Part shown: one piece after another, positions 50,369 to 59,284 of the stretch
How the letters are laid out: the number at the start of each line of letters is the position of its first letter
Position numbering within the stretch: the first letter of the stretch is position 1
NCBI GenBank assembly: GCA_017446775.1
Contig: JAFSQE010000033.1
Span: 16,020-80,019, forward strand
DNA length: 64,000 nt
Origin: Bacteroidales bacterium
Lineage (GTDB): Bacteria; Bacteroidota; Bacteroidia; Bacteroidales; UBA932
Reading direction: 5' to 3'
The notes under the pieces: generated by a model
What the model was told of the DNA's origin: nothing
What the model saw: the letters and a program-made list of their open reading frames with translations, nothing else
The model's database searches: none
Position numbers and translations under genes: made by a program

Positions 50369-51361
50369 ATGAAATCGATCCTTGGCATTGGAAATGCCCT
50401 CACAGACATTCTGGCGATATTGCCCGACAACGACATTCTTGAGAAATATTGCCTCCCGGTGGGGAGCATGCAGCATGTGGATGCCGATACCGGCAATAAA
50501 ATCTGGCTCGAAGTGAAAGACAAGGGTATCAAGTATGTGGCCGGGGGATCTGCCGCCAACACCATAAGCGCCTGCGCGGTGCTGGGCATGAAGGCGGGTT
50601 TCATTGGCAAGGTGGGTAAGGACGATGTCGGTTCGCTGTTTAAGTCGGACCAGGTGCAGGAGGGCATCAACTCTATGCTGGAGCGTGGCAAGGCCCCCAG
50701 CGGCCGCTGCATCGTAATCGTAAACAAAAATACATCGGACCGCACCTTTGCAACATATCTGGGGGCGGCTCTGGAGCTGGAGCCGGAAGATCTGGATCCC
50801 GATAAATTTGACGGATACGATTATCTGCACATGGAGGGATACCTGGTGCAGAACCAGCGTCTGGTGCGGCGTGCGGTGGAGATCGGTAAGGAGAAGGGGA
50901 TGACGATATCGCTGGATCTGGCAAGTTACAATGTTGTGGAATCCAACCTGGCTTTCCTGCACGACATCGTAGACAACTATGTGGACATAGTGTTCGCCAA
51001 CGAGGCCGAGGCGTTTGCCTTTACCGGTATGGGACCCCGCGAGGCGGTGGATTTTCTGGCAGAGAAATGCCGGATTGCCGTGGTCAAGGAGGGTAAGAAG
51101 GGTTCCATGATAAAGTCTGGCGACGAATATTACTTTGTGGATGTGGCTCCCGGTGTGCCGCGCGACGGGACCGGGGCGGGCGACGTGTATGCCTCCGGAT
51201 TCCTCTATGCACATTCCTTGGGACAGCCGTTGGAAATCTGCGGCAAGGTGGGCAGCGTAATCGCCGCCAAGGTGATCGAGGTGATCGGCAGCAAGATTGA
51301 TATTCCGCGATGGAAAGTGGCCAAGGCAGAAGTCCGCGCACTAATGGGAATAGCAGAATGA
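50369..51361 (+). CDS. PfkB-family kinase, adenosine kinase-like
   Basis: The protein has 330 residues. The N-terminal GIGNALTDIL, GGSAANTISACAVLGMKAGFIGKVGKD, and C-terminal DGTGAGDVYASGFLYAHSLG (catalytic Asp in GAGD) define the family. Similar Bacteroidota proteins are annotated as adenosine kinase, but ribokinase-type substrates are possible. It lies between queG and tgt, whose ATG overlaps its stop (ATGA). Confidence 0.9.
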   Translation: MKSILGIGNALTDILAILPDNDILEKYCLPVGSMQHVDADTGNKIWLEVKDKGIKYVAGGSAANTISACAVLGMKAGFIGKVGKDDVGSLFKSDQVQEGINSMLERGKAPSGRCIVIVNKNTSDRTFATYLGAALELEPEDLDPDKFDGYDYLHMEGYLVQNQRLVRRAVEIGKEKGMTISLDLASYNVVESNLAFLHDIVDNYVDIVFANEAEAFAFTGMGPREAVDFLAEKCRIAVVKEGKKGSMIKSGDEYYFVDVAPGVPRDGTGAGDVYASGFLYAHSLGQPLEICGKVGSVIAAKVIEVIGSKIDIPRWKVAKAEVRALMGIAE

Positions 51362-52488
51362 CGTTTAACCTGACAGCTACCGACTCCGCTTCAAGCGCCC
51401 GCTGTGGCCAGCTTGTAACCGACCACGGCGTCATCCAGACACCTATCTTCATGCCGGTCGGCACGGTAGGCAGCGTCAAGGGTGTATATCACCGCGACCT
51501 TAAAGAGGATGTCGGGGCGCAGATTATCCTTGGAAACACATATCATCTCTATCTGCGTCCGGGTCTGGAGACCCTGCGCGCGGCGGGCGGCCTTCACCGC
51601 TTTACCGGCTGGGATGCACCCATGCTCACCGACAGCGGCGGCTTCCAGGTATTCTCGCTGGCGCAGCGGCGCAAGATTACAGAAGATGGATGCACATTCT
51701 CTTCGCATATCGACGGCAGCCGTCACACCTTTACCCCGGAGAACAATATGGATACCCAGCGCATCATCGGCGCCGATATCATAATGGCTCTGGACGAGTG
51801 CTGCCCCGGCAATGCCGATTATGCCTATGCAGAGAAGTCGCTGCGCCTGACACAGAGGTGGCTGGAGCGCTGCATTGCCCGTTTCGATGCCACGCAGCCG
51901 CTGTACGGCTATCACCAGAGCCTGTTCCCGATAGTCCAGGGGTGCGTCTATCCCGATTTGCGCCGCCAGGCTGCAGAGCATGCTGTGGCGTTTGACCGCG
52001 AAGGGTATGCCATCGGCGGACTGGCGGTGGGAGAACCCACGGAGAAGATGTACGAGATGCTGGAGGTGCTGCATCCGCTGCTGCCGGCATCCAAGCCGCG
52101 CTACCTGATGGGGGTGGGGACGCCTGCCAATATACTGGAGGCGATTGCCCGCGGAGTGGATATGTTCGACTGCGTGATGCCCACCCGCAACGGCCGCAAC
52201 GGGATGATATTCACCTGGGAGGGGACCATCAACCTGCGCAACGCAAAGTGGGCGGACGATTTTTCTCCGCTCGATCCGAGGGGCACATCGTTTGTAGACC
52301 ATACCTACACCCGTGCCTATGTGCGCCACCTTACCATAGCAGGGGAGATGCTTGCCGCGCAGATAGCCAGCCAGCACAACCTGGCTTTCTATCTCGATTT
52401 GGTGGCAAAGGCAAGGGCACATATCTTTGCAGGAGATTTTGTCCGTTGGAAAGACGCCGTGGTAAAACGGTTGGAGACCAGATTATGA
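51358..52488 (+). CDS. tgt: Queuine/preQ1 tRNA-ribosyltransferase
   Basis: The start is ATG 51358 (MTFNLTATDSASSARCG), giving 376 residues; it overlaps the kinase stop. The catalytic Asp is in MLTDSGGFQVFSL and the second is in FDCVMPTRNGRNG. GGLAVGEPTEKMYEML is the family glycine loop. The canonical CxCxxC zinc motif is not evident in the C-terminal part, which reads LRNAKWADDFSPLDPRGTSFVDHTYTRAYVRHL; the cysteines appear to be absent. It inserts preQ1 at position 34 of GUN tRNAs. Confidence 0.95.
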   Translation: MTFNLTATDSASSARCGQLVTDHGVIQTPIFMPVGTVGSVKGVYHRDLKEDVGAQIILGNTYHLYLRPGLETLRAAGGLHRFTGWDAPMLTDSGGFQVFSLAQRRKITEDGCTFSSHIDGSRHTFTPENNMDTQRIIGADIIMALDECCPGNADYAYAEKSLRLTQRWLERCIARFDATQPLYGYHQSLFPIVQGCVYPDLRRQAAEHAVAFDREGYAIGGLAVGEPTEKMYEMLEVLHPLLPASKPRYLMGVGTPANILEAIARGVDMFDCVMPTRNGRNGMIFTWEGTINLRNAKWADDFSPLDPRGTSFVDHTYTRAYVRHLTIAGEMLAAQIASQHNLAFYLDLVAKARAHIFAGDFVRWKDAVVKRLETRL

Positions 52489-53588
52489 GACGCATATCGC
52501 TGAAACCGAAAATACTTGACTGGTACATCGTAAAGAAGTTTGTGAGTACCTATCTGGTGGCGCTGCTGATTGTGGTGGCCATTGTGATTATCTTCGACAT
52601 CAGCGAGAAAATCGACTATTTCGTAGAGCGGGAGGCGCCGCTTAAGGCCATCATCTTTGATTATTATCTCAACTTCATCCCGTACATCCTGAATATGTTC
52701 AGTCCGCTGTTCGTATTCATCACGGTTATTTTCTTCACCTCCAAGCTGGCGGGCAACAGTGAGATTATCGCGATGCTCTCCAGCGGTATCAGCTTCAGGC
52801 GCCTGCTGGTACCGTATATGGCCTCCGCAGCCTTTGCTGCGACGCTGTCGCTGCTGCTGGGGATGTATGTCATACCCCCCGCCAACTACTACCGTCTGGA
52901 GTTTGAGCAGAAATATGTAAAGGCCCACCGCTACTTCAATACAAACCACAACATCCACTACCAGATTGCCCCAGGGCAGTTTGTGTATGTGGAGTCGTTC
53001 AGTTCCTGGAACAACTCCGTGAACCGGTTCACCCTTGAGACGGTAGAGGACAACAAGCTGGTTAGCAAGCTTACGGCGGCCACCGCCACCTGGAACGACG
53101 AGACCGGCGGATGGACCTGCAAGAACTATTTTATCCGCAGCTACGACGAGCACGGCAAGGAGACCATAGAGTCCGGAGCGCTTAAAGATACCGTGATAGC
53201 CCTCACGGTAGAGGATTTCTACCGGCGCAAGAATGTGGTGGAATCGCTCAAGATACAGGATCTGAACCGGCTGATAGAGATGCAGAACATGCGCGGCGAC
53301 AAGATGGTGATGTATGCCCAGATAGAGAAGCATACCCGCATCGCGACCCCCTTCTCTGCATTTATCCTTACTCTGATGGGCGTGGCGCTCTCTTCGCGCA
53401 AGCGACGGGGCGGCCTGGGGCTCAATATCGGTATAGGCGTGGGCCTGAGTTTCTCGTATATCCTGTTCATGCGCTTCAGCCAGATGTTCGTAACCACCGG
53501 CACCCTGGAGCCGTGGCTCGCTATCTGGCTGCCCAATATCATCTATGCGATTATCGCGCTGTTCGTATACCGGATGGCTCCGAAATAG
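52485..53588 (+). CDS. LptF/LptG family permease (LptG-like)
   Basis: The start is ATG 52485 (MRRISLKPKILDWYIVKKF), giving 367 residues, with a 4-bp overlap with tgt. Six membrane helices (three N-terminal, three C-terminal) flank a periplasmic beta-jellyroll, the YjgP/YjgQ layout. It would extract LPS from the inner membrane with LptB. A second permease of the family is the N-terminal part of the fusion at 56831-59263. Confidence 0.92.
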   Translation: MRRISLKPKILDWYIVKKFVSTYLVALLIVVAIVIIFDISEKIDYFVEREAPLKAIIFDYYLNFIPYILNMFSPLFVFITVIFFTSKLAGNSEIIAMLSSGISFRRLLVPYMASAAFAATLSLLLGMYVIPPANYYRLEFEQKYVKAHRYFNTNHNIHYQIAPGQFVYVESFSSWNNSVNRFTLETVEDNKLVSKLTAATATWNDETGGWTCKNYFIRSYDEHGKETIESGALKDTVIALTVEDFYRRKNVVESLKIQDLNRLIEMQNMRGDKMVMYAQIEKHTRIATPFSAFILTLMGVALSSRKRRGGLGLNIGIGVGLSFSYILFMRFSQMFVTTGTLEPWLAIWLPNIIYAIIALFVYRMAPK

Positions 53589-53610
53589 AATCAAATAACC
53601 AATCTATACT

Positions 53611-54891
53611 ATGAAAAAGAGCAATATCACATTCAGGCTTATCCTGATGATTTTCCTGGAGTTTGCAGCCTGGGGCGCATACCTTACATCGCTTGGCCGC
53701 TACCTGGGCAATATCGGCTTCGGCAGCCAGATCAAATGGTTCTTTGCGATGCAGGGCATCGTGTCCATATTCATGCCGACCCTCATGGGTATAATTGCAG
53801 ACCGCAAGATCCAGGCGCAGAAAGTGCTCTCTTTCTGTCACGGGATCGCTGGCCTTACCATGGCCGGCGCCGGCATCTACTGCATGACAGCCGGCAGTTC
53901 TGTGGCTTTCGCGCCGCTGTTTGTGCTCTACAGCATAAGTGTGGCGTTCTATATGCCCACTATAGCGCTTGTTAATTCGGTATCGTACAACGCCCTTGCA
54001 AAAGAGGGGAAAGATCCGGTGAAGGCATTCCCGCCCATCCGCGTGTTCGGCACAATCGGCTTCATCTGTTCCATGCTGCTCACCAACTTCCTGCACATCA
54101 AGGGGGTTGCAATGCAGGACAGCTATTGGCAGCTGATATCGTCCGGTATCATCTCGCTGGTGCTCTGCGGCTATGCCCTTTCTATGCCGGCATGTCCGGT
54201 AAACACGAATTCCGGCCAGCAGTCCATTGCAGAGGCCTTCGGCCTTAAGGCATTCTCGCTTTTCAAAGAGCGCCAGTTCGCCATCTTCTTTATCTTCTCC
54301 ATGCTGCTGGGGGCATCGCTCCAGATTACCAACGGCTATGCCAACACCTTCCTGGGTTCGTTTGCCTCGGATCCGAATCTTGCAGACACGTTCGCCGTCA
54401 AGAATTCCAATGCGCTGATAGCCATTTCGCAGGCATCCGAGACGCTGTGCATACTGCTTATCCCGTTCTGCATGCGCAAGTTCGGTATCAAGAAGGTGAT
54501 TCTGATGGCGATGTTCGCGTGGGTATTCCGCTTTGGCCTCTTTGGCCTTGGCACGCCCGACTTCCCCGGCGTGCTGCTGTTCGTGCTCAGCTGTATCGTT
54601 TACGGCGTGGCTTTTGACTTCTTCAACATTTCCGGTTCGCTGTATGTGGAGCAGAATACCACCACCGATATCCGTTCCAGCGCACAGGGGTTGTTCATGC
54701 TTATGACCAACGGCCTTGGCGCAACCGTCGGAACCCTGGCCGCCGGTGCAGTGGTGGATGCAGTGGTCTACAATGCCGCCAACCCGTCATGGGCAAAGGC
54801 ATGGTATATCTTTGCCGCATACGCCTTTGTGGTCGGCATCCTGTTCATGCTGCTCTTCAAGGACCCGGAAAAGGCCCGCAAGCAGGCATAG
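53611..54891 (+). CDS. Nucleoside:proton symporter family MFS transporter (NupG-like)
   Basis: The protein has 426 residues and about twelve membrane helices. The N-terminus ITFRLILMIFLEFAAWGAYLTSLGRYLGNIGF matches the NHS family. It contains GIIADRKIQAQKVL as the helix 2-3 loop and the family DFFNISGSLYVEQNT near helix 10. It would import nucleosides. No salvage gene is adjacent apart from the PfkB kinase 2.2 kb upstream. Confidence 0.9.
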   Translation: MKKSNITFRLILMIFLEFAAWGAYLTSLGRYLGNIGFGSQIKWFFAMQGIVSIFMPTLMGIIADRKIQAQKVLSFCHGIAGLTMAGAGIYCMTAGSSVAFAPLFVLYSISVAFYMPTIALVNSVSYNALAKEGKDPVKAFPPIRVFGTIGFICSMLLTNFLHIKGVAMQDSYWQLISSGIISLVLCGYALSMPACPVNTNSGQQSIAEAFGLKAFSLFKERQFAIFFIFSMLLGASLQITNGYANTFLGSFASDPNLADTFAVKNSNALIAISQASETLCILLIPFCMRKFGIKKVILMAMFAWVFRFGLFGLGTPDFPGVLLFVLSCIVYGVAFDFFNISGSLYVEQNTTTDIRSSAQGLFMLMTNGLGATVGTLAAGAVVDAVVYNAANPSWAKAWYIFAAYAFVVGILFMLLFKDPEKARKQA

Positions 54892-54969
54892 TATGCCGTG
54901 CCATTGTGCACGGTAACGGTTTGTGTTATAATTGCGCTTCGGGTGCATTTAACAAGAAAACGTTTTACT

Positions 54970-56202
54970 ATGAAACATATCGGTATACTGGCCGCAACGG
55001 CCGTGACTTTGATATTGTGCGCTTCGTGCAACACTATCAACGAGAAAACCAATCCGTACAAACCGCTGGAACTCAGCACCAGGGCCACCAAGTTCGTGGA
55101 GGATGGCCACTCCTTCTCTTTTGATTTCCTGGACCAGATCAATTCTGCGACAGATCAGGATTATATCATCTCCCCCCTGAGCATGCAGTTTTTGCTCGGG
55201 ATGATTTTAAACGGTGCAACGGACGAGACATCAAAGGAGATATGCGATGTGCTGGGATATGGCGCCGGAGAGGTGGATGCCGTTAACGAATATGTCAGTT
55301 CGATGCTCAAACAACTCCCGGAGATGGACCGCAAAACCACACTCACCATTGCCAATGCAATATTTGTGGACGACGGGTGGCCGCTCAAAAAGGAGTATGT
55401 GAATGCTGTCGAGAAGAGCTATGATGCGAAGGTAGCCAACCTCAACTTTGCAGATGAAGCCCGTGCCTTGAAGACGATTAACGGCTGGTGCTCTGACCAT
55501 ACCAACCGGATGATTCCAAAAGTGCTGGACAGCGTGGATCCGAATATGCTGGCATATCTGCTGAACGCGATTTATTTCAAGAGCCAGTGGAAAGAGAAAT
55601 TCCCCAAGGGCAATACTGCAGATGAGGATTTTACCAACGAAGCCGGTGTAAAGGGCAAGGTAAAGATGATGAAGCAGGAGAAAAAGCACCCCTACACAGA
55701 GAACGACATCTTCCAGGCGGTGAGCATGTCCTACGGCAACGGCGTTTATGCGATGGTCGCCCTGCTGCCGCAACCAGGACACACCGTGGCAGAAATCACA
55801 AAATATCTCAGAAATAACGACTGGCCAGATCTGCGGCGCGGTATGTTTACCTGCCAGGTCGATCTGTGGCTGCCCCGCTTCGAGACAAAATTCGGCATGA
55901 AGCTCAACGAACTCCTCTCTGCCATGGGTATGCCCCGGGCATTCGACCCCGACCTGGCCCAGTTCAAGGCTATGTCAGATTATGCCGGATACCTGGACTT
56001 CGTAAGGCAGGACGCAGCTATCAAGGTGGATGAAGAGGGGACAGAGGCAGCGGCCGTATCCAGTGCCGGAATGATGAAGGAGACAGCGGCGGCACCCCCG
56101 GAGAGGGCTGTGTTCCACGCCGATCACCCGTTCATCTATCTGATTACGGAAAACAGCACCGGCGCCGTTCTCTTTGCCGGCCGCTACGCGTCAGGGCTTT
56201 AG
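54970..56202 (+). CDS. Serpin lipoprotein (protease inhibitor)
   Basis: The start is ATG 54970 (MKHIGILAATAVTLILCASC), giving 410 residues with a lipobox Cys at about residue 20. Serpin landmarks are SPLSMQFLLGMILNGA, IANAIFVDDGWPLK, LLNAIYFKSQWKEKF, and DHPFIYLITENSTGAVLFAGR. The reactive-loop hinge EEGTEAAAVSSAG has small residues at P12-P9, as inhibitory serpins do. Counting from the hinge puts P1 near Lys-Glu-Thr in MMKETAAAP. It probably guards the surface against host or self proteases. It overlaps the convergent thiamine gene by 4 bp. Confidence 0.93.
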   Translation: MKHIGILAATAVTLILCASCNTINEKTNPYKPLELSTRATKFVEDGHSFSFDFLDQINSATDQDYIISPLSMQFLLGMILNGATDETSKEICDVLGYGAGEVDAVNEYVSSMLKQLPEMDRKTTLTIANAIFVDDGWPLKKEYVNAVEKSYDAKVANLNFADEARALKTINGWCSDHTNRMIPKVLDSVDPNMLAYLLNAIYFKSQWKEKFPKGNTADEDFTNEAGVKGKVKMMKQEKKHPYTENDIFQAVSMSYGNGVYAMVALLPQPGHTVAEITKYLRNNDWPDLRRGMFTCQVDLWLPRFETKFGMKLNELLSAMGMPRAFDPDLAQFKAMSDYAGYLDFVRQDAAIKVDEEGTEAAAVSSAGMMKETAAAPPERAVFHADHPFIYLITENSTGAVLFAGRYASGL

Positions 56203-56831
56203 TCGCAGAAATACACCAGATAGTACGACCCGTTGCTGGGGGTGAGGGTGAACTCACTGCCGCAGGCGCGGTTCAGGGTGGCTTTCCAGAGGGTGTCAAA
56301 AACGACGCCGCTTAGCGGGTACTGCAACCCGGCGGAGGTCATGCGCAGCGCAGGATCAAAGGCGAATATGCTGATTTGCTGGCCAGCAACGCACTGGAAG
56401 GTGCATTGCCCGCTGGCGGAGACAAAACGCCCCCGGTCGCTCACCATGTCTATCTTGCATAAGGGAACTTCACGCTGATACTCTGCCAGCAGGGAGATAT
56501 TGCCCAGGGTGTGGTCTTCGCGCCTGCCGGTGGCGCCAAGGATGTGTATCACAGCCGGATTGAACTCCAGCGCCACGTGAAACGCCTTGGAAAGGTCGTT
56601 GTCGTCCTGGCCGGCAAAGTGCCGCAGCCGTCCGGCAAACCGCTGCTTCAACTCGTTAGGCAGCGAGTCCAGATCGCCCACAATCAAATCGGGCTCACGG
56701 CCAAAGGCCAGCAGAGAGGCGGCCGCGCCGTCGCAACAAATCACCAAATCGGCTTCGGAAAGCAGCCGGCGCACCTTCTTGCGCCGGGGGAATGCTCCGG
56801 CGGCGAGAATCGTTATGGTGGGAGATGCCAT
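56199..56831 (-). CDS. Thiamine diphosphokinase
   Basis: The protein has 210 residues. It transfers pyrophosphate from ATP to thiamine. Family motifs are ICCDGAA, DLIVGDLDSL, DDNDLSKAF and ILGATGRREDHTLGN. It is coupled to the fusion gene by a 1-bp TAATG overlap. No thiamine riboswitch is visible nearby, as expected for an internal operon gene. Confidence 0.93.
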   Translation of the reverse strand: MASPTITILAAGAFPRRKKVRRLLSEADLVICCDGAAASLLAFGREPDLIVGDLDSLPNELKQRFAGRLRHFAGQDDNDLSKAFHVALEFNPAVIHILGATGRREDHTLGNISLLAEYQREVPLCKIDMVSDRGRFVSASGQCTFQCVAGQQISIFAFDPALRMTSAGLQYPLSGVVFDTLWKATLNRACGSEFTLTPSNGSYYLVYFCD

Positions 56832-59263
56832 TAGATAAACTTACAATCTTCTGCCGGCCGCCAGCCGCGCAAAAAATCGGCAATCTGCATCCGCTTCTTG
56901 CCAGCCAGCTGGACCTCCAGCAGCCGTACGGTGTGGCTGCCGCAGGCGATGCCCAGATAACTCCTGCCGTCGGTAATCACTGTGCCGGGTGCGGCGGGTT
57001 CATCGTCCATATAAACGTACGCCTCAAAGATCTTCATGGAGGTTTCTGCGCCATTGTTTACAACAGTGGTGTATGCTGCGGGCGACGGAGCCAGGCCGCG
57101 GATAAGGTTTACGATGCGGTAGCCCTCTATGCTCCAGTCTATGTGGCAGGTCTCTTTGGTGATCTTGGGGGCGGGGATAAGGCGGGCGAACGAATCCTGT
57201 TCCTGCGGCTTCGCCTTGCCTCGCGAAAGTGCATCGGCAGTCTTGACCACCAGCTCGCTTCCCAGTACCATCAGCTTCTCTGACAGGCTGCCGGCGGTGT
57301 CGTAGTCCTCTATCGTGCACGGCACGCTGAAGATGATGTTGCCGGTGTCTATCTGCTCGTCTATCAGGAAGGTTGTCACGCCCGTCTGCTTCTCCCCGTT
57401 GATAATGGCCCAGTTGATAGGGGCTGCACCACGGTAGCGAGGCAGCAGCGAAGCGTGCAGGTTGAAGGTGCCCAGGCGCGGCATCTGCCAGACCTCACGC
57501 GGCAGCATCCTGAATGCCACCACCACGAACATGTCGGCATCCAGCGCCTTGAGCTGTGCCAAAAACTCTGGATCCTTGAGTGATACCGGCTGCAGAATGG
57601 GCAATCCACGCTCCAGCGCGAACTGCTTCACGGCGCTCTGGTTCACCTTGAGGCCGCGTCCGCTCTGCTTGTCGGGCACGGTGACCACGGCGGAGATCTC
57701 GTATTCGTTCTCTATAAGCGCCTTGAGCGGCCCTACGGCAAATTCCGGAGTGCCCATGTACACAACCTTTATTATGCCTCGGTTCTTCTTGAAGTAGCCG
57801 CTTGCCTTGCGCAGCACCTTGTCGGCCTTTTTTGCGAAATTCCTGAACCAGAATTTAATGGCGTCAAAGTTGAACCGCTTCTCCCGGATGGCTGCCCACA
57901 GCAGCAGCATACCCACCGGTAACAGCACAGCCGACGATATGAACGACCCTTCGAACGGAGAGATTGCCCCGTCGCGGGCGAGCTTCTTGCCGCTGATGTC
58001 CACCACCCAGTAGAGCATGAAGATAAGCGAAGAAACGATGACGGGCGTCCCAAGCCCGCCTTTCCGCAGGATGCTGCCCAGCGGCGCCCCTATGAAGAAG
58101 AACAGCAGGCAGGCGAGAGAAAGGGTGAATTTGCGGAACTCCTCTATCTTCATCTTGCGGATTGGGGAGACGTACCGGTATGTATTGCGGTCGTAGTCAG
58201 ACAGGGCTGCCTTCTGCGATTCCACACTCTCCAGCGTATGGTCGGTAAGTTCCAGGTCGCGGATGGTCCGGGTGGTCATCACGCTGTCCTTCCAGGCCTT
58301 GAAATCCCACTCTTCGCCCTTGTTGAGGTTCTTGTATGCCAACAGCGAGGTGTCTATCTGGCTCATGTGCTTGAACACGTTGGCATAGGTGAACCGCCTG
58401 ATGTTGGACGGGCGCACATCGGCAAATTCCCTTGTGAGGGAATCGCGGTCGTGGCTGAGCTGCTTGAGATCCTTGGACATGATCTCGTTTCCAAAGCGGT
58501 CTTCGTCGCCGCGCTCGAACGAATAGTCGTCGCGGGATACGATCATCGTCTGCTCGTCAAAGGTGATGATGTCCTGCTTGAGGGTCGTGTCGCGGGAGCG
58601 GAAAGAGTTCTCTTCCTGATATGAAGTGCCGTTGAAGAGCCTGAAGATTATGGTGGCGCCATCGTCAGAAACGCGGATAGAGCCCGAATCGGCCACGGTG
58701 AGGTTGTTGTTGCCCATGCCGCCGTTATGGTCGTACACCATGATGTCGTACATCAGCCCGGTTTCGTCGTTGTCGTGGTCGACCCGCAGCATGTAGCCGT
58801 CTATGCCGTCGTAAAAGATGCCGGTAGGAATCTTGATGACGCTTTTGGTGCGGCCGATATCGTCGCGCAGGGCATATATCTTCTTGTATGCGACCGGAAT
58901 CAGGTCGTTGGATATGAAAAACGCACCGATGGATATCAGCACCGCCACCACCGTCAGGGGGCGCAGCACCCTCTCCAGGGAGATGCCGGCGCTCTTGATG
59001 GCCAGCAGTTCGTTGCTCTCGCCCATGCCGCCCAGCGTCATAATGGAGGCGAGCAGGGTGGCCAGCGGCAGCACCATCGGCAGCAGCGTGGCGCTTCCCC
59101 ATGCCATGAACTCCATGATGACCCCGAAGGAGAGACCTTTGCCCACCAGTTCATCTATGTAGAGCCACAGGAACTGCATCGCAAGGATAAACAGCACTAT
59201 GGAGAACGTCAGAATGAACGGTCCCAGAAAGGAAAAAAGGACATATCTGTCTAGTCTCTTCAT
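56831..59263 (-). CDS. In-frame fusion: LptF-type LPS export permease (N) and methionyl-tRNA formyltransferase (C)
   Basis: The protein has 810 residues. Residues 1-480 are a YjgP/YjgQ permease (MKRLDRYVLFSFLGPFILTF, periplasmic part, then three C-terminal helices ending LLLWAAIREKRF). A basic linker (about 481-495) leads straight into a full-length Fmt: VVYMGTPEFAVGPLKAL (Met at 503), FNLHASLLPRYRGAAPINWAI, DEQIDTGNI, and the C-terminal OB-like domain to 810. The catalytic Asn-His-Asp set is intact. No stop or normal ATG lies at the domain junction; the nearest candidates are a GTG two codons ahead of Met503 and Met503 itself. Fmt would thereby be tethered to the membrane. Confidence 0.9.
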   Translation of the reverse strand: MKRLDRYVLFSFLGPFILTFSIVLFILAMQFLWLYIDELVGKGLSFGVIMEFMAWGSATLLPMVLPLATLLASIMTLGGMGESNELLAIKSAGISLERVLRPLTVVAVLISIGAFFISNDLIPVAYKKIYALRDDIGRTKSVIKIPTGIFYDGIDGYMLRVDHDNDETGLMYDIMVYDHNGGMGNNNLTVADSGSIRVSDDGATIIFRLFNGTSYQEENSFRSRDTTLKQDIITFDEQTMIVSRDDYSFERGDEDRFGNEIMSKDLKQLSHDRDSLTREFADVRPSNIRRFTYANVFKHMSQIDTSLLAYKNLNKGEEWDFKAWKDSVMTTRTIRDLELTDHTLESVESQKAALSDYDRNTYRYVSPIRKMKIEEFRKFTLSLACLLFFFIGAPLGSILRKGGLGTPVIVSSLIFMLYWVVDISGKKLARDGAISPFEGSFISSAVLLPVGMLLLWAAIREKRFNFDAIKFWFRNFAKKADKVLRKASGYFKKNRGIIKVVYMGTPEFAVGPLKALIENEYEISAVVTVPDKQSGRGLKVNQSAVKQFALERGLPILQPVSLKDPEFLAQLKALDADMFVVVAFRMLPREVWQMPRLGTFNLHASLLPRYRGAAPINWAIINGEKQTGVTTFLIDEQIDTGNIIFSVPCTIEDYDTAGSLSEKLMVLGSELVVKTADALSRGKAKPQEQDSFARLIPAPKITKETCHIDWSIEGYRIVNLIRGLAPSPAAYTTVVNNGAETSMKIFEAYVYMDDEPAAPGTVITDGRSYLGIACGSHTVRLLEVQLAGKKRMQIADFLRGWRPAEDCKFI

Positions 59264-59284
59264 CTGCCGGCAGGCGGGAATGCG

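Noticed and set aside
52248..52484. Long N-terminal extension of the LptG-like permease
   Set aside because: It is out-of-frame tgt sequence; ATG 52485 overlaps the tgt stop as ATGA.
52389..53594. Long antisense frame across tgt and the LptG-like gene
   Set aside because: It has no recognisable domain or signal and covers two well-supported genes in reverse.
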